From JAKFFN01 sp036675025 (lineage in GTDB: Bacteria > Sumerlaeota > Sumerlaeia > Sumerlaeales > Sumerlaeaceae), in contig JAKFFN010000302.1 of the NCBI GenBank assembly GCA_036675025.1, forward strand, positions 1 to 15,324: DNA of 15,324 nt. Direction: 5' to 3'. The translations under genes were made by a program, and so were the position numbers. Each line of letters begins with the position of its first letter. Position 1 is the stretch's first letter. Positions 1 to 6,757 of this stretch are shown here, one piece after another. The notes beneath the pieces were generated by a model that did no database searches, was not told the DNA's origin, and saw only the letters and a program-made list of their open reading frames with translations.

Positions 1-1824
1 TCCGCTGGAGTGGAGTAGTAATTCTTCCGGGTCGCTGAGAATCGGCAGCCGGATATCTATCACTGTTCCCTGCCCTACACGACTGCGGATAAACAACTTA
101 CCGTGGTGATCATCCACAATCCGCAGCACCAGGCTCAGTCCCAAACCTGTCCCCTGAACCTTTGTCGTATAGAAAGGCGTCCAGACTTTTTGAAGCAGCT
201 CGCGGGGAATCCCATGGCCATCATCGGCAATTCGGACGCGAACCTCGTGGGGAAAGCTCTGCGTTCGAATCATCAGGATGCCCCCCTTACCCATGGCCTG
301 CCGGGAGTTCTGCAGGATGTTTAGAAAAGCCTGTTTAAGCAGGAGTTGGTCTGCGAATACCTCTGGCAGATTCATATCCAGATCGGGCACCACCACGATA
401 CTCTGCGCGGTCAGTTCATCCCGCATCAGGTTAATAATGTCACTGACAAGATGGTTGACGTTAACCCGCTTAAACTCCGGTTTTGCGCGTCGGGCAAAAT
501 CCAGAACATCCTTGATGAACTTGTTCAGCCGGTCGACTTCTTCAATGATGATGCTGGTGTACTCTACCAGGCGACCGTCGCCAAGCGCAGAATACTTTCG
601 TGCGATTCTCTGCGCGAAACCTCGAACTGACGTCAGCGGATTTCGGATTTCGTGAGCTACCGTGGCAGCCATTTCACCAAGAGCCGCAAGCTTCTCTTTC
701 TGCACCAGCTGCTTTTGCGTGCTGCGCAGCGCCTTGTTGGTCTGAACAAGTTCCTTGTTCATGGTTTCGACTTCACTGTAGAGCCTTGCGTTATCAATAG
801 CCGTGGCAGCCATGCCGGCTACTGCCAGGAACATCTTGCGATCGGACAGATTAAAGTCGCGCCGCTCCCGCGTATAAAGACGAATAGACCCCAGCACGTG
901 GCGTCGGGCAGTCAGCGGAGCGCACAGCATGGAAACAATTCCGGACTCTTGCGCATCCGACCGCGACGGAAACCGTGGATCAACCCGCACATCTTCAATT
1001 GCAATCAGCTCTCCGCCGAATACCTGCCGGTCGATCAGTGAATCCTCAAGCTTCATCACTTCCGGCCCGATAACATTGCTGGCTGTAGTCGCGGCAACCC
1101 GGATCATCTTCTGCAGCCCGCGATCTTCCACCAGTCGTATGGTGCACTCAGCGCCATCCATCAGGCGGCGCGTCCGGTCTACGATCAGCGCCAGCACTGT
1201 CTGGTATTCAAGTGTCGACGAAACCTCCTGCTGGATCTCAAACAGCAGCGACAACTCGCGGTAGTGTTGTTCCAGGTCTTCGTGAGTTTCCGCGTTCTGC
1301 AATACCATCGCCGCCTGGCTGGCAATAGTGGTCAGCAGCTCTTCCAGCGACCGGTCAAAAGAAGTGCAGCCGCGAGCCTGCACATCAATTACACCCATAA
1401 CTTCATCGCCGGCAATCAGCGGAAGGCACAGCCGGCAAAAGGTCCGGTCGTCGCCTGGCTTAAGCGAAGCTTCACAGTGGCCGTGGCAGGGTTCGCCTGA
1501 GTGGACAAGCTGTCCCACCTTTCCGGTATGGGCAACCTGCACCGCAAGGTCCGTACTAATCTCCAGGTCTAGCGGCGAACGCTCTACACGCTCGCCCTTG
1601 CTCAGGCGCGGAACCAGTAGATGACTGGTGCGGTCGAGGATAAAAATCGTGGCACATTGGGCATTGGTGAGACTCTGAACTTCGTTCAGCACAATCTCCA
1701 TGATGTTATGCGCGCTGAGAGTAGAAGCCATCGCAAGGCCGATGCGATGAAGTGCCTGGATGTTATTCATGCCCCCCTGTGGAGCAGTGGGATGAGCGGA
1801 TGGGTTTGATGACGTGGTCGACAT
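1..1824 (-). CDS. Soluble sensor histidine kinase, GAF-GAF-HisKA-HATPase (C-terminus cut by window edge)
   Basis: The reading frame is open from an ATG at 1824 to base 1, giving 608 residues with no stop, so the 3' end lies outside the window. Order of parts: short polar N-terminus; GAF 1 at about residues 20-178; GAF 2 at about 188-347; a coiled linker at about 347-378; HisKA with the H-box VAHEIRNPLTS (phosphoacceptor His391); HATPase with N-box NILQNSRQAM (Asn506), G1 ADDGHGIP (534-540), F-box WTPFYTTK and G2 GTGLGLSL (558-565). I see no transmembrane segment, so it probably senses a cytoplasmic signal. GAF 1 holds Cys113, His114, His116, Cys117, Cys130 and Cys133, a possible metal or redox site. 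The start is supported by GGTGAG seven bases upstream; Met19 is an alternative but its G-rich tract is too close. It follows the oxidoreductase gene by about 60 bp and may be cotranscribed. No response regulator is visible. Confidence 0.92.
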   Translation of the reverse strand, partial: MSTTSSNPSAHPTAPQGGMNNIQALHRIGLAMASTLSAHNIMEIVLNEVQSLTNAQCATIFILDRTSHLLVPRLSKGERVERSPLDLEISTDLAVQVAHTGKVGQLVHSGEPCHGHCEASLKPGDDRTFCRLCLPLIAGDEVMGVIDVQARGCTSFDRSLEELLTTIASQAAMVLQNAETHEDLEQHYRELSLLFEIQQEVSSTLEYQTVLALIVDRTRRLMDGAECTIRLVEDRGLQKMIRVAATTASNVIGPEVMKLEDSLIDRQVFGGELIAIEDVRVDPRFPSRSDAQESGIVSMLCAPLTARRHVLGSIRLYTRERRDFNLSDRKMFLAVAGMAATAIDNARLYSEVETMNKELVQTNKALRSTQKQLVQKEKLAALGEMAATVAHEIRNPLTSVRGFAQRIARKYSALGDGRLVEYTSIIIEEVDRLNKFIKDVLDFARRAKPEFKRVNVNHLVSDIINLMRDELTAQSIVVVPDLDMNLPEVFADQLLLKQAFLNILQNSRQAMGKGGILMIRTQSFPHEVRVRIADDGHGIPRELLQKVWTPFYTTKVQGTGLGLSLVLRIVDDHHGKLFIRSRVGQGTVIDIRLPILSDPEELLLHSSG

Positions 1825-1884
1825 GAATTATCTCACCACTCAAGTAGGCGCGCACTTCAAGGAATGTTCGCATCCGCCGTACAG

Positions 1885-3411
1885 CTATTTGTGTTCCGCC
1901 AGCGGCTTAGTCGCTGGTCCGCTCAACACGTTGCCGTCGGTAGAAAACCTGGAGCCATGGCACGGGCAATCCCACGACTTCTCAACATCATTCCAGCTTA
2001 CGATGCACCCAAGGTGCGTGCAAGAAGCAGAGCGCTCGTGATAATTGCCATCACTATCGCGGTAGGTGGCCACCTTCTTAAGCCCATGCCTGATAACTCC
2101 GCCGTGATCCAGCGGGATATCCTCTTTGTGTTTGAATTCACCCGGCGTTAGCATTGCCGCGAGTCGTGCAGTATCAGGCAGGTGCTCCTTCACAATTCCT
2201 TTCAGCGCGCGCAGCGATTTTCGTTTCGGATCATAAAGCGTAGCGAACTGGTTTTCACGTCCCTGGATGAGATCAGTAAGGATCATTCCGGAAAGCGTAC
2301 CGTGGGTCATTCCCATTCCGCTGTCGCCGGTCACCATGTACACATTTTTAAATCCTGCGGGCACGCCAATGTAAGCTATACCATCTACCGGCTCCATAAC
2401 CTGGCCGCTCCACTTATAGCGGACTTCTCCGAGTTGTGGAAACCGCGTTCTGGCCCACTGGTAAAGATTGTTAAACCGTTCCGATGGATCGCTGTCCATC
2501 CCGGTCCGGTGATCCTCGCCGCCAACTATCAAAAGGTCGGATCCGCCCTGGCTTTCGCCCGCCATCAGGCGAATGTAGTGGTAAGCATCTTCCGTGTCCC
2601 AATAAAGCCCCAGGGGCACAACACCTGCAGGCACATCAATCGCAATTGCATAGGTGCGGTATGGCGCCTGCTTTAGCTGGGCAACCAGGCTCACAATCGG
2701 ATTGTTAGTAGCCACAATACATCGAGGGAATGTCAGTTCCGTGCCGCTCTCCATCGCGACGACCACTTCACCATTCTTCTCAGTCACACTTGCTACAAAC
2801 TGTCCTGTGACAATCTCGCCTGACTTCTCCGCGATAAGCTTCGAAAGCCTTGCCAGGTACTTAAGCGGATTGAACTGCGCCTGGTGCGGAAACCGGATAC
2901 ATGGCTTATCTGTAAGCCCCTGAACGGGGCACGCAGCTGGGTATGTTACATCGCGTACCCCTGCGCGAACGGCTGCCTCAAACTCATCTTTTAAGAAATC
3001 TTTGGAGTTCTCCCCAGTGAACAGGAAACCATCCAGCCGTGTGAAATCGCAGTCTATGTTTTCGCGCGCGATAGTCGACTCGATCCAATCAATCGCTGCC
3101 GCATGGCTTTCATAGGCTAATCGTGATCCCTCTTCCCCATGTATCCGCTCCACCTCCATGAACCGGTCATCTACAACTGATGACAGGTGCGCGGTGGTGC
3201 GACACGTTTCTCCGCCTGCAACACCTCCCGCATCAAGCACCAGCACTTTTCTGCCCGCATTTGCCAGGTTGTAAGCGCAGCTTAGTCCCGCAATACCTGC
3301 TCCGATGATGCAGACGTCAAACGAAGAAACGTCAGCGGGCAGTGCGTTCGATGCAGGAGTTTCAGCCGTGTGCAGCCAGGCAGATTCAGTAGTTCCAGTG
3401 TTCTGTTTCAT
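1885..3411 (-). CDS. FAD-dependent oxidoreductase (DAO family) with C-terminal Rieske [2Fe-2S] domain
   Basis: This 508-residue protein has two parts. Residues 31-400 form a DAO-type FAD-binding amine or amino-acid oxidase-like fold, starting with the dinucleotide motif IIGAGIAGLS (35-44), an acidic residue at the end of strand two (VLVLDAG), and a late FAD contact near VTGDSGMGMTHG (360-371). Residues 425-508 are a Rieske domain with cluster ligands Cys464, His466, Cys482 and His485 and the extra pair Cys469 and Cys484, typical of Rieske folds that carry a disulfide. It is a cytoplasmic redox enzyme by architecture; the substrate cannot be told, and names such as gammaglutamylputrescine oxidase-like are used for relatives. 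There is no signal peptide. I chose the ATG at 3411 because AGAGG lies nine bases upstream; an in-frame ATG at 3456 would add 15 residues but lacks a well-spaced ribosome site. It is the first gene of a probable two-gene unit with the sensor kinase. Confidence 0.93.
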   Translation of the reverse strand: MKQNTGTTESAWLHTAETPASNALPADVSSFDVCIIGAGIAGLSCAYNLANAGRKVLVLDAGGVAGGETCRTTAHLSSVVDDRFMEVERIHGEEGSRLAYESHAAAIDWIESTIARENIDCDFTRLDGFLFTGENSKDFLKDEFEAAVRAGVRDVTYPAACPVQGLTDKPCIRFPHQAQFNPLKYLARLSKLIAEKSGEIVTGQFVASVTEKNGEVVVAMESGTELTFPRCIVATNNPIVSLVAQLKQAPYRTYAIAIDVPAGVVPLGLYWDTEDAYHYIRLMAGESQGGSDLLIVGGEDHRTGMDSDPSERFNNLYQWARTRFPQLGEVRYKWSGQVMEPVDGIAYIGVPAGFKNVYMVTGDSGMGMTHGTLSGMILTDLIQGRENQFATLYDPKRKSLRALKGIVKEHLPDTARLAAMLTPGEFKHKEDIPLDHGGVIRHGLKKVATYRDSDGNYHERSASCTHLGCIVSWNDVEKSWDCPCHGSRFSTDGNVLSGPATKPLAEHK

Positions 3412-3546
3412 CAGTAGTAGCCTCTGACTATAGGCTTTCAGCCGGTTTTGTGCCATGTCCTGAGTGGGCGCTGCCTTGGCCTGCCCTTTGCTTTATCTGC
3501 GGCAGAGCCGCACCGCGGCCACATCATACAAAAGAGGAACATCACA
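3412..3546. promoter_or_regulatory. Divergent intergenic region with a GC hairpin
   Basis: These 135 bases separate the starts of the Rieske oxidoreductase (minus) and the DUF892 gene (plus), so promoters for both should lie here. A perfect hairpin, TGCGGC-AGA-GCCGCA, occupies 3498-3512, about 35 bases before the DUF892 start. A clean AGAGGA ribosome site sits at about 3533-3538. I could not pick out a convincing -35/-10 pair on either strand. Confidence 0.45.
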
Positions 3547-4038
3547 ATGAAGATGGAAGATTTACATGATCTGTTTCACGATGAATTGAAAGACACTTAC
3601 GACGCAGAGCACCAGATTACAAAGGCGCTTCCTAAGATGGCAAAGGCTGCGACATCTCCCAAGCTGAAAGCCGCCTTTGAAGAGCATCTGAAGCAGACTG
3701 AAGAGCACATCAACCGTCTTGATAAGGTCTTCGACATAATCGGCAAGAAACCCAGCCGAAAACCCTGCAAAGGCATGAAGGGCCTGATTGAAGAAGGCGA
3801 AGAAATGATCAAAGAGAAACCTGACCCTGAAGTTCTGGATGCTGCCCTTATTGCTGCCGCCCAGCGGGTAGAACATTATGAAATGGCAGCGTATGGATGC
3901 CTGCGCACGTACGCCATGCACCTAAACATGGACGATGCACAGAAACTGCTTCAGACCACTCTGGATGAAGAGGGCGAAACAGATAAGAAGCTCACGACTC
4001 TGGCCGAGAAGGAAATCAACCTGAAAGCCGCCAGCTGA
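3547..4038 (+). CDS. DUF892 (YciE/YciF-type) ferritin-like protein
   Basis: This 163-residue, all-helical, charged protein matches the DUF892/YciF family: it begins with LHDLFHDELKDTYDAEHQI (5-23), has TEEHINRLDKVF in helix two, a QRVEHYEMAAYGCLR segment (106-120) and a final acidic helix with LDEEGETDKKL. Family members form ferritin-like four-helix dimers; the Glu and His residues in these helices (for example Glu13, Glu21, His54, His110, Glu112) are placed where ferritin-like proteins bind metal. The role is not settled; the family is repeatedly linked to general, osmotic or oxidative stress. The ATG at 3547 is chosen because AGAGGA lies eight bases upstream and family homology starts there; an upstream in-frame start at 3448 would add 33 residues with no family resemblance. 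A strong terminator follows, so it is probably monocistronic. Confidence 0.92.
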   Translation: MKMEDLHDLFHDELKDTYDAEHQITKALPKMAKAATSPKLKAAFEEHLKQTEEHINRLDKVFDIIGKKPSRKPCKGMKGLIEEGEEMIKEKPDPEVLDAALIAAAQRVEHYEMAAYGCLRTYAMHLNMDDAQKLLQTTLDEEGETDKKLTTLAEKEINLKAAS

Positions 4039-4058
4039 TTTCCCGTTAACTTAGCTTT

Positions 4059-4090
4059 AACCGGATCCTCCAACAGGGGGATCCGGTTTT
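4059..4090 (+). terminator. Rho-independent terminator after the DUF892 gene
   Basis: A perfect 10-bp stem AACCGGATCC (4059-4068) pairs with GGATCCGGTT (4079-4088). It extends inward by one G-T wobble and two G-C pairs to an AACA loop, giving 13 pairs in all. The right arm runs into TTTT (4087-4090). It lies 20 bases after the DUF892 stop codon and 85 bases before the SDR start. Confidence 0.88.
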
Positions 4091-4174
4091 GCCTTTCGAA
4101 CCCGTTATGCCGTGCCGTTTGGCTCGCTGATTGCATTAGCCTTCTTTAGCGAGTCAACTTTTGAGGAAACTATC

Positions 4175-5053
4175 ATGGCTAACAAATCCAAAAAACAGGA
4201 TACAAACGCTACACTGCCGCCGCAGCACCAGGACCGCCGGCCGGGGCTTGAAGAGCCCATGACTCCCGATCCGGCGTTTGAAGGAGAGAAGTATAAGGCG
4301 GCAGGGAAGCTGCAGGGCAAAGTCGCTATCATTACCGGCGGCGATAGCGGCATTGGCCGAAGCGTCGCCGTTCTTTACGCCCGCGAAGGGGCAGAAATAG
4401 TCATCGCGTATCTCAACGAAGATAAAGACGCCAACACCACCAAAGAGCATGTGGAGGCCGAAGGCCGCAAGTGCATGATTTTAAAGGGCGACATCGGCCG
4501 CGAAAACCATTGCCGCGCCCTGGTAGAGCGTGCGGTAAAGGAGATGGGCAGGATCGATATCATTGTCAACAACGCAGCCGAACAGCACCCGCAGGAATCC
4601 ATTGAAGATATCAGCGAAGAACAGCTGGAGCGCACCTTCCGCACAAACATCTTTGCCATGTTCTTTCTCGTAAAGGCGGCGATGCCGTATCTCAAGGCCG
4701 GTGCCTCCATCATTAACACCACGTCGGTCACCGCGTATCGTGGCAGCCCCCAATTGCTTGATTACAGCAGCACAAAAGGCGCGATTGTCGCATTCACCCG
4801 GTCCCTGTCCGGCTCTCTCGCAGAAAAGAAAATCCGCGTCAATGCTGTCGCCCCCGGACCGATCTGGACACCCCTCATCCCCTCAACCTTTCCGGAAGAA
4901 AAAGTGAAGGAATTCGGAAGTGATGTTCCGCTTGGCCGGCCTGGTCAGCCGGAAGAAGTGGCGCCGGCATTTGTGTTCCTTGCAAGCAGTGATGCAGCCT
5001 ACATCACCGGGCAGATAATCCACGTAAACGGTGGCGAGATCGTTAACGGATGA
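4175..5053 (+). CDS. SDR-family NAD(P)-dependent oxidoreductase (YghA / general stress protein 39-like)
   Basis: This 292-residue classical-type short-chain dehydrogenase has an N-terminal extension of about 45 polar residues typical of the YghA/GSP39 subgroup. The Rossmann motif TGGDSGIG spans 54-61, NNAA is at 132-135, structural Asn158 is present, and the catalytic set is Ser184, Tyr197 and Lys201 (YSSTK). The PGPIWTPL segment (228-235) and the C-terminal HVNGGE are typical. It should oxidise or reduce an alcohol/carbonyl with NAD(P) in the cytoplasm; the substrate is unknown. The start at 4175 has GAGGA seven bases upstream; the upstream in-frame GTG at 4112 would add 21 residues outside the family pattern. 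The DUF6766 gene begins 4 bp after its stop, so the two are very likely coupled. A weak inverted repeat (CTCGCT at 4123-4128, AGCGAG at 4148-4153) lies just before the ribosome site. Confidence 0.94.
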   Translation: MANKSKKQDTNATLPPQHQDRRPGLEEPMTPDPAFEGEKYKAAGKLQGKVAIITGGDSGIGRSVAVLYAREGAEIVIAYLNEDKDANTTKEHVEAEGRKCMILKGDIGRENHCRALVERAVKEMGRIDIIVNNAAEQHPQESIEDISEEQLERTFRTNIFAMFFLVKAAMPYLKAGASIINTTSVTAYRGSPQLLDYSSTKGAIVAFTRSLSGSLAEKKIRVNAVAPGPIWTPLIPSTFPEEKVKEFGSDVPLGRPGQPEEVAPAFVFLASSDAAYITGQIIHVNGGEIVNG

Positions 5054-5057
5054 CCTG

Positions 5058-5741
5058 ATGAAAAAGCGCAGTTTCTTTTACGAAAACGGCCTGTCGCTGA
5101 CAGCTATCGGGCTGTTCCTTGTTTTTATGATACTGCAGGTAATTGCTGGCCATGGCGCTTACAACGAAGAACAGCGGCTTCACGGCGAAGCAATGGTATC
5201 GCTGGGCAAGTACCTTGGTGAGTCTCACTTCTGGACAGCCTTGTTTGAGAACTGGGAAAGCGAATTCCTGCAGATGGGCATCCTCGTTGTCATGTCGGAG
5301 CGCCTCCGCCAACTCGGCTCTGCACAGTCGCGAAAATTGTATGACGAGGAATCTGAAGATCACCAGCGCGACGATGAAATCGAAGAGCGTGCGCGCAAAG
5401 AAGGCAAAGTGCCGGCACCGGTGAAGCAGGGCGGATGGAAGCTGAAACTTTATAGCAATTCCCTGCTCATTGTGTTTATGTTTCTGTTCGTCTTGTCGTT
5501 TATTGGGCATCTCATAGCCAGCTATGTGAAAACCCGGGCTGAAGCATTAGAACACAATGGCCCGGTTCCCGGTCTTTTTGATCACTTCACATCCAGCGAA
5601 CTCTGGTTTGAATCCATGCAGAACTGGCAGAGCGAATTCCTCGCGGTGTTTGCCGTTGTTGTTCTCTCCATCTGGCTTCGGGCAAAAGATTCTGCCGAGA
5701 GCAAACCGGTTGGAGCGGCCCATGATTACACTGGACATTAA
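5058..5741 (+). CDS. DUF6766-type four-helix membrane protein with internal duplication
   Basis: This 227-residue protein has four hydrophobic stretches: about 11-31, 69-80 (shorter), 135-155 and 194-207. Between the second and third lies a charged, DEER-rich loop (about 90-128). The two halves look alike: an N/SL-rich first helix, an acidic-basic segment, then FW..LFENWESEFLQ (58-72) matched by LWFESMQNWQSEFLA (182-196), then a second helix ending in R/WLR. This suggests a tandem duplication of a two-helix unit. I recognise it as like DUF6766, a family of unknown function; I infer inner-membrane location. The ATG at 5058 starts 4 bp after the SDR stop, with only a weak GGA seven bases upstream, which points to translational coupling. 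An in-frame start at 5031 would overlap the SDR gene. Its role in stress is suggested only by neighbours. Confidence 0.88.
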   Translation: MKKRSFFYENGLSLTAIGLFLVFMILQVIAGHGAYNEEQRLHGEAMVSLGKYLGESHFWTALFENWESEFLQMGILVVMSERLRQLGSAQSRKLYDEESEDHQRDDEIEERARKEGKVPAPVKQGGWKLKLYSNSLLIVFMFLFVLSFIGHLIASYVKTRAEALEHNGPVPGLFDHFTSSELWFESMQNWQSEFLAVFAVVVLSIWLRAKDSAESKPVGAAHDYTGH

Positions 5742-5781
5742 TTGCTGGACGCAATGCCCGCACCGGCTGTAACCAGTCTGC

Positions 5782-6732
5782 GTGAACAATCGCGAAACTG
5801 CCTATAAAGAACACATTGCCGACGCGGAAGCCGCCTTTCGCGCTGGCGATCTCGATGCGTCCATTCGCGCCGCCTGTTGCGCTCTCGACATTCTCCCCGG
5901 CGAAGAAACTCCGACCCACATTATAGCCGCTTGCCAGTCAGCCCTTCGCGTCGCCAGCGGAGTCCCCGTGCAGCCGGCCCCCGTATTCTTTACGAACCTT
6001 ACGCTTTTTCAGCTCCAGAAAGAAAGCCACGTCTTTCCCGGCAGCGTCTGCCCCGCCGCGGGGAATATTCTGTACTCATTAGTGCGGCTGCTAGCTCCCA
6101 GGCTTGTCATCGAAACCGGCACTCTGTTTGGCTTTTCCTGCCTGTGTCTCGGCCAGGCGCTAAAAGACAACGGTGATGGCGGGCGCCTCGTTGCGTTTGA
6201 TCTCTTTCCAGATAAGAACTACCCCGCCCTTGCTCCCGGGCAGACTGGCTTCGAGTACGTCTCCGGTATTGTTGCGCAAGCCGGCCTTTCGGATACCATT
6301 ACACTTCAGCAGGGAAACTCGCCGCAAACAATCGCAGCGTATTTCGATGTAAACAATGACGCCACTGTCCCGGTTCCCGACCCCGTCGCCGCCAAAATTG
6401 ACCTCGCCTTTATCGACGGCGACCACTTCATCCGGGGCTGTGTCGAAGATTTTCGGGCCGTGGATAAACACCTGGCTCCCGGCGGCATCATCGTCCTCCA
6501 CGATACCGACCCCGCGGCCTCCGGATGGATGGGACCGCGTTTCCTGCTAGAACGTCTTCGTGATGCAAAACTCAACGACGCCTACGAAGTAATGAACCTG
6601 CCCACCACTGACAAGCTCGGCATGGCGCTTCTCAGGAAAACCGGTAATCTGCCCAACCATGACTGGCGACCATCCGTGAAAGAATTGGCCGCGGAATTCC
6701 TTCTCCACCGGAAGCACTTCAGCGGCAGGTAA
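5782..6732 (+). CDS. Class I SAM-dependent methyltransferase (Methyltransf_24 type) with TPR-like N-terminus
   Basis: The 316-residue product has an N-terminal helical segment (about 5-60) with a TPR-like pattern, AFRAGDLDASIRAACCALDI. A methyltransferase domain follows. Motif I is LVIETGTLFGFSCLCL (108-123), the acidic strand-two residue is in AFDLFPDKN (138-146), and IDGDH (211-215) with LHDTDP (239-244) resembles the metal- or substrate-contact loop of Methyltransf_24 and catechol-O-methyltransferase-like folds. It probably methylates a small molecule or a surface sugar; nothing in the window settles this. The GTG at 5782 is the first possible start after an in-frame TAA at 5770, but no good Shine-Dalgarno precedes it, so coupling to the DUF6766 gene 40 bp upstream is possible. 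It converges on the GH99-like gene with a 25-bp gap. Confidence 0.87.
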   Translation: MNNRETAYKEHIADAEAAFRAGDLDASIRAACCALDILPGEETPTHIIAACQSALRVASGVPVQPAPVFFTNLTLFQLQKESHVFPGSVCPAAGNILYSLVRLLAPRLVIETGTLFGFSCLCLGQALKDNGDGGRLVAFDLFPDKNYPALAPGQTGFEYVSGIVAQAGLSDTITLQQGNSPQTIAAYFDVNNDATVPVPDPVAAKIDLAFIDGDHFIRGCVEDFRAVDKHLAPGGIIVLHDTDPAASGWMGPRFLLERLRDAKLNDAYEVMNLPTTDKLGMALLRKTGNLPNHDWRPSVKELAAEFLLHRKHFSGR

Positions 6733-6757
6733 ACATTCGCCTGCTCAACGTTCGGTG

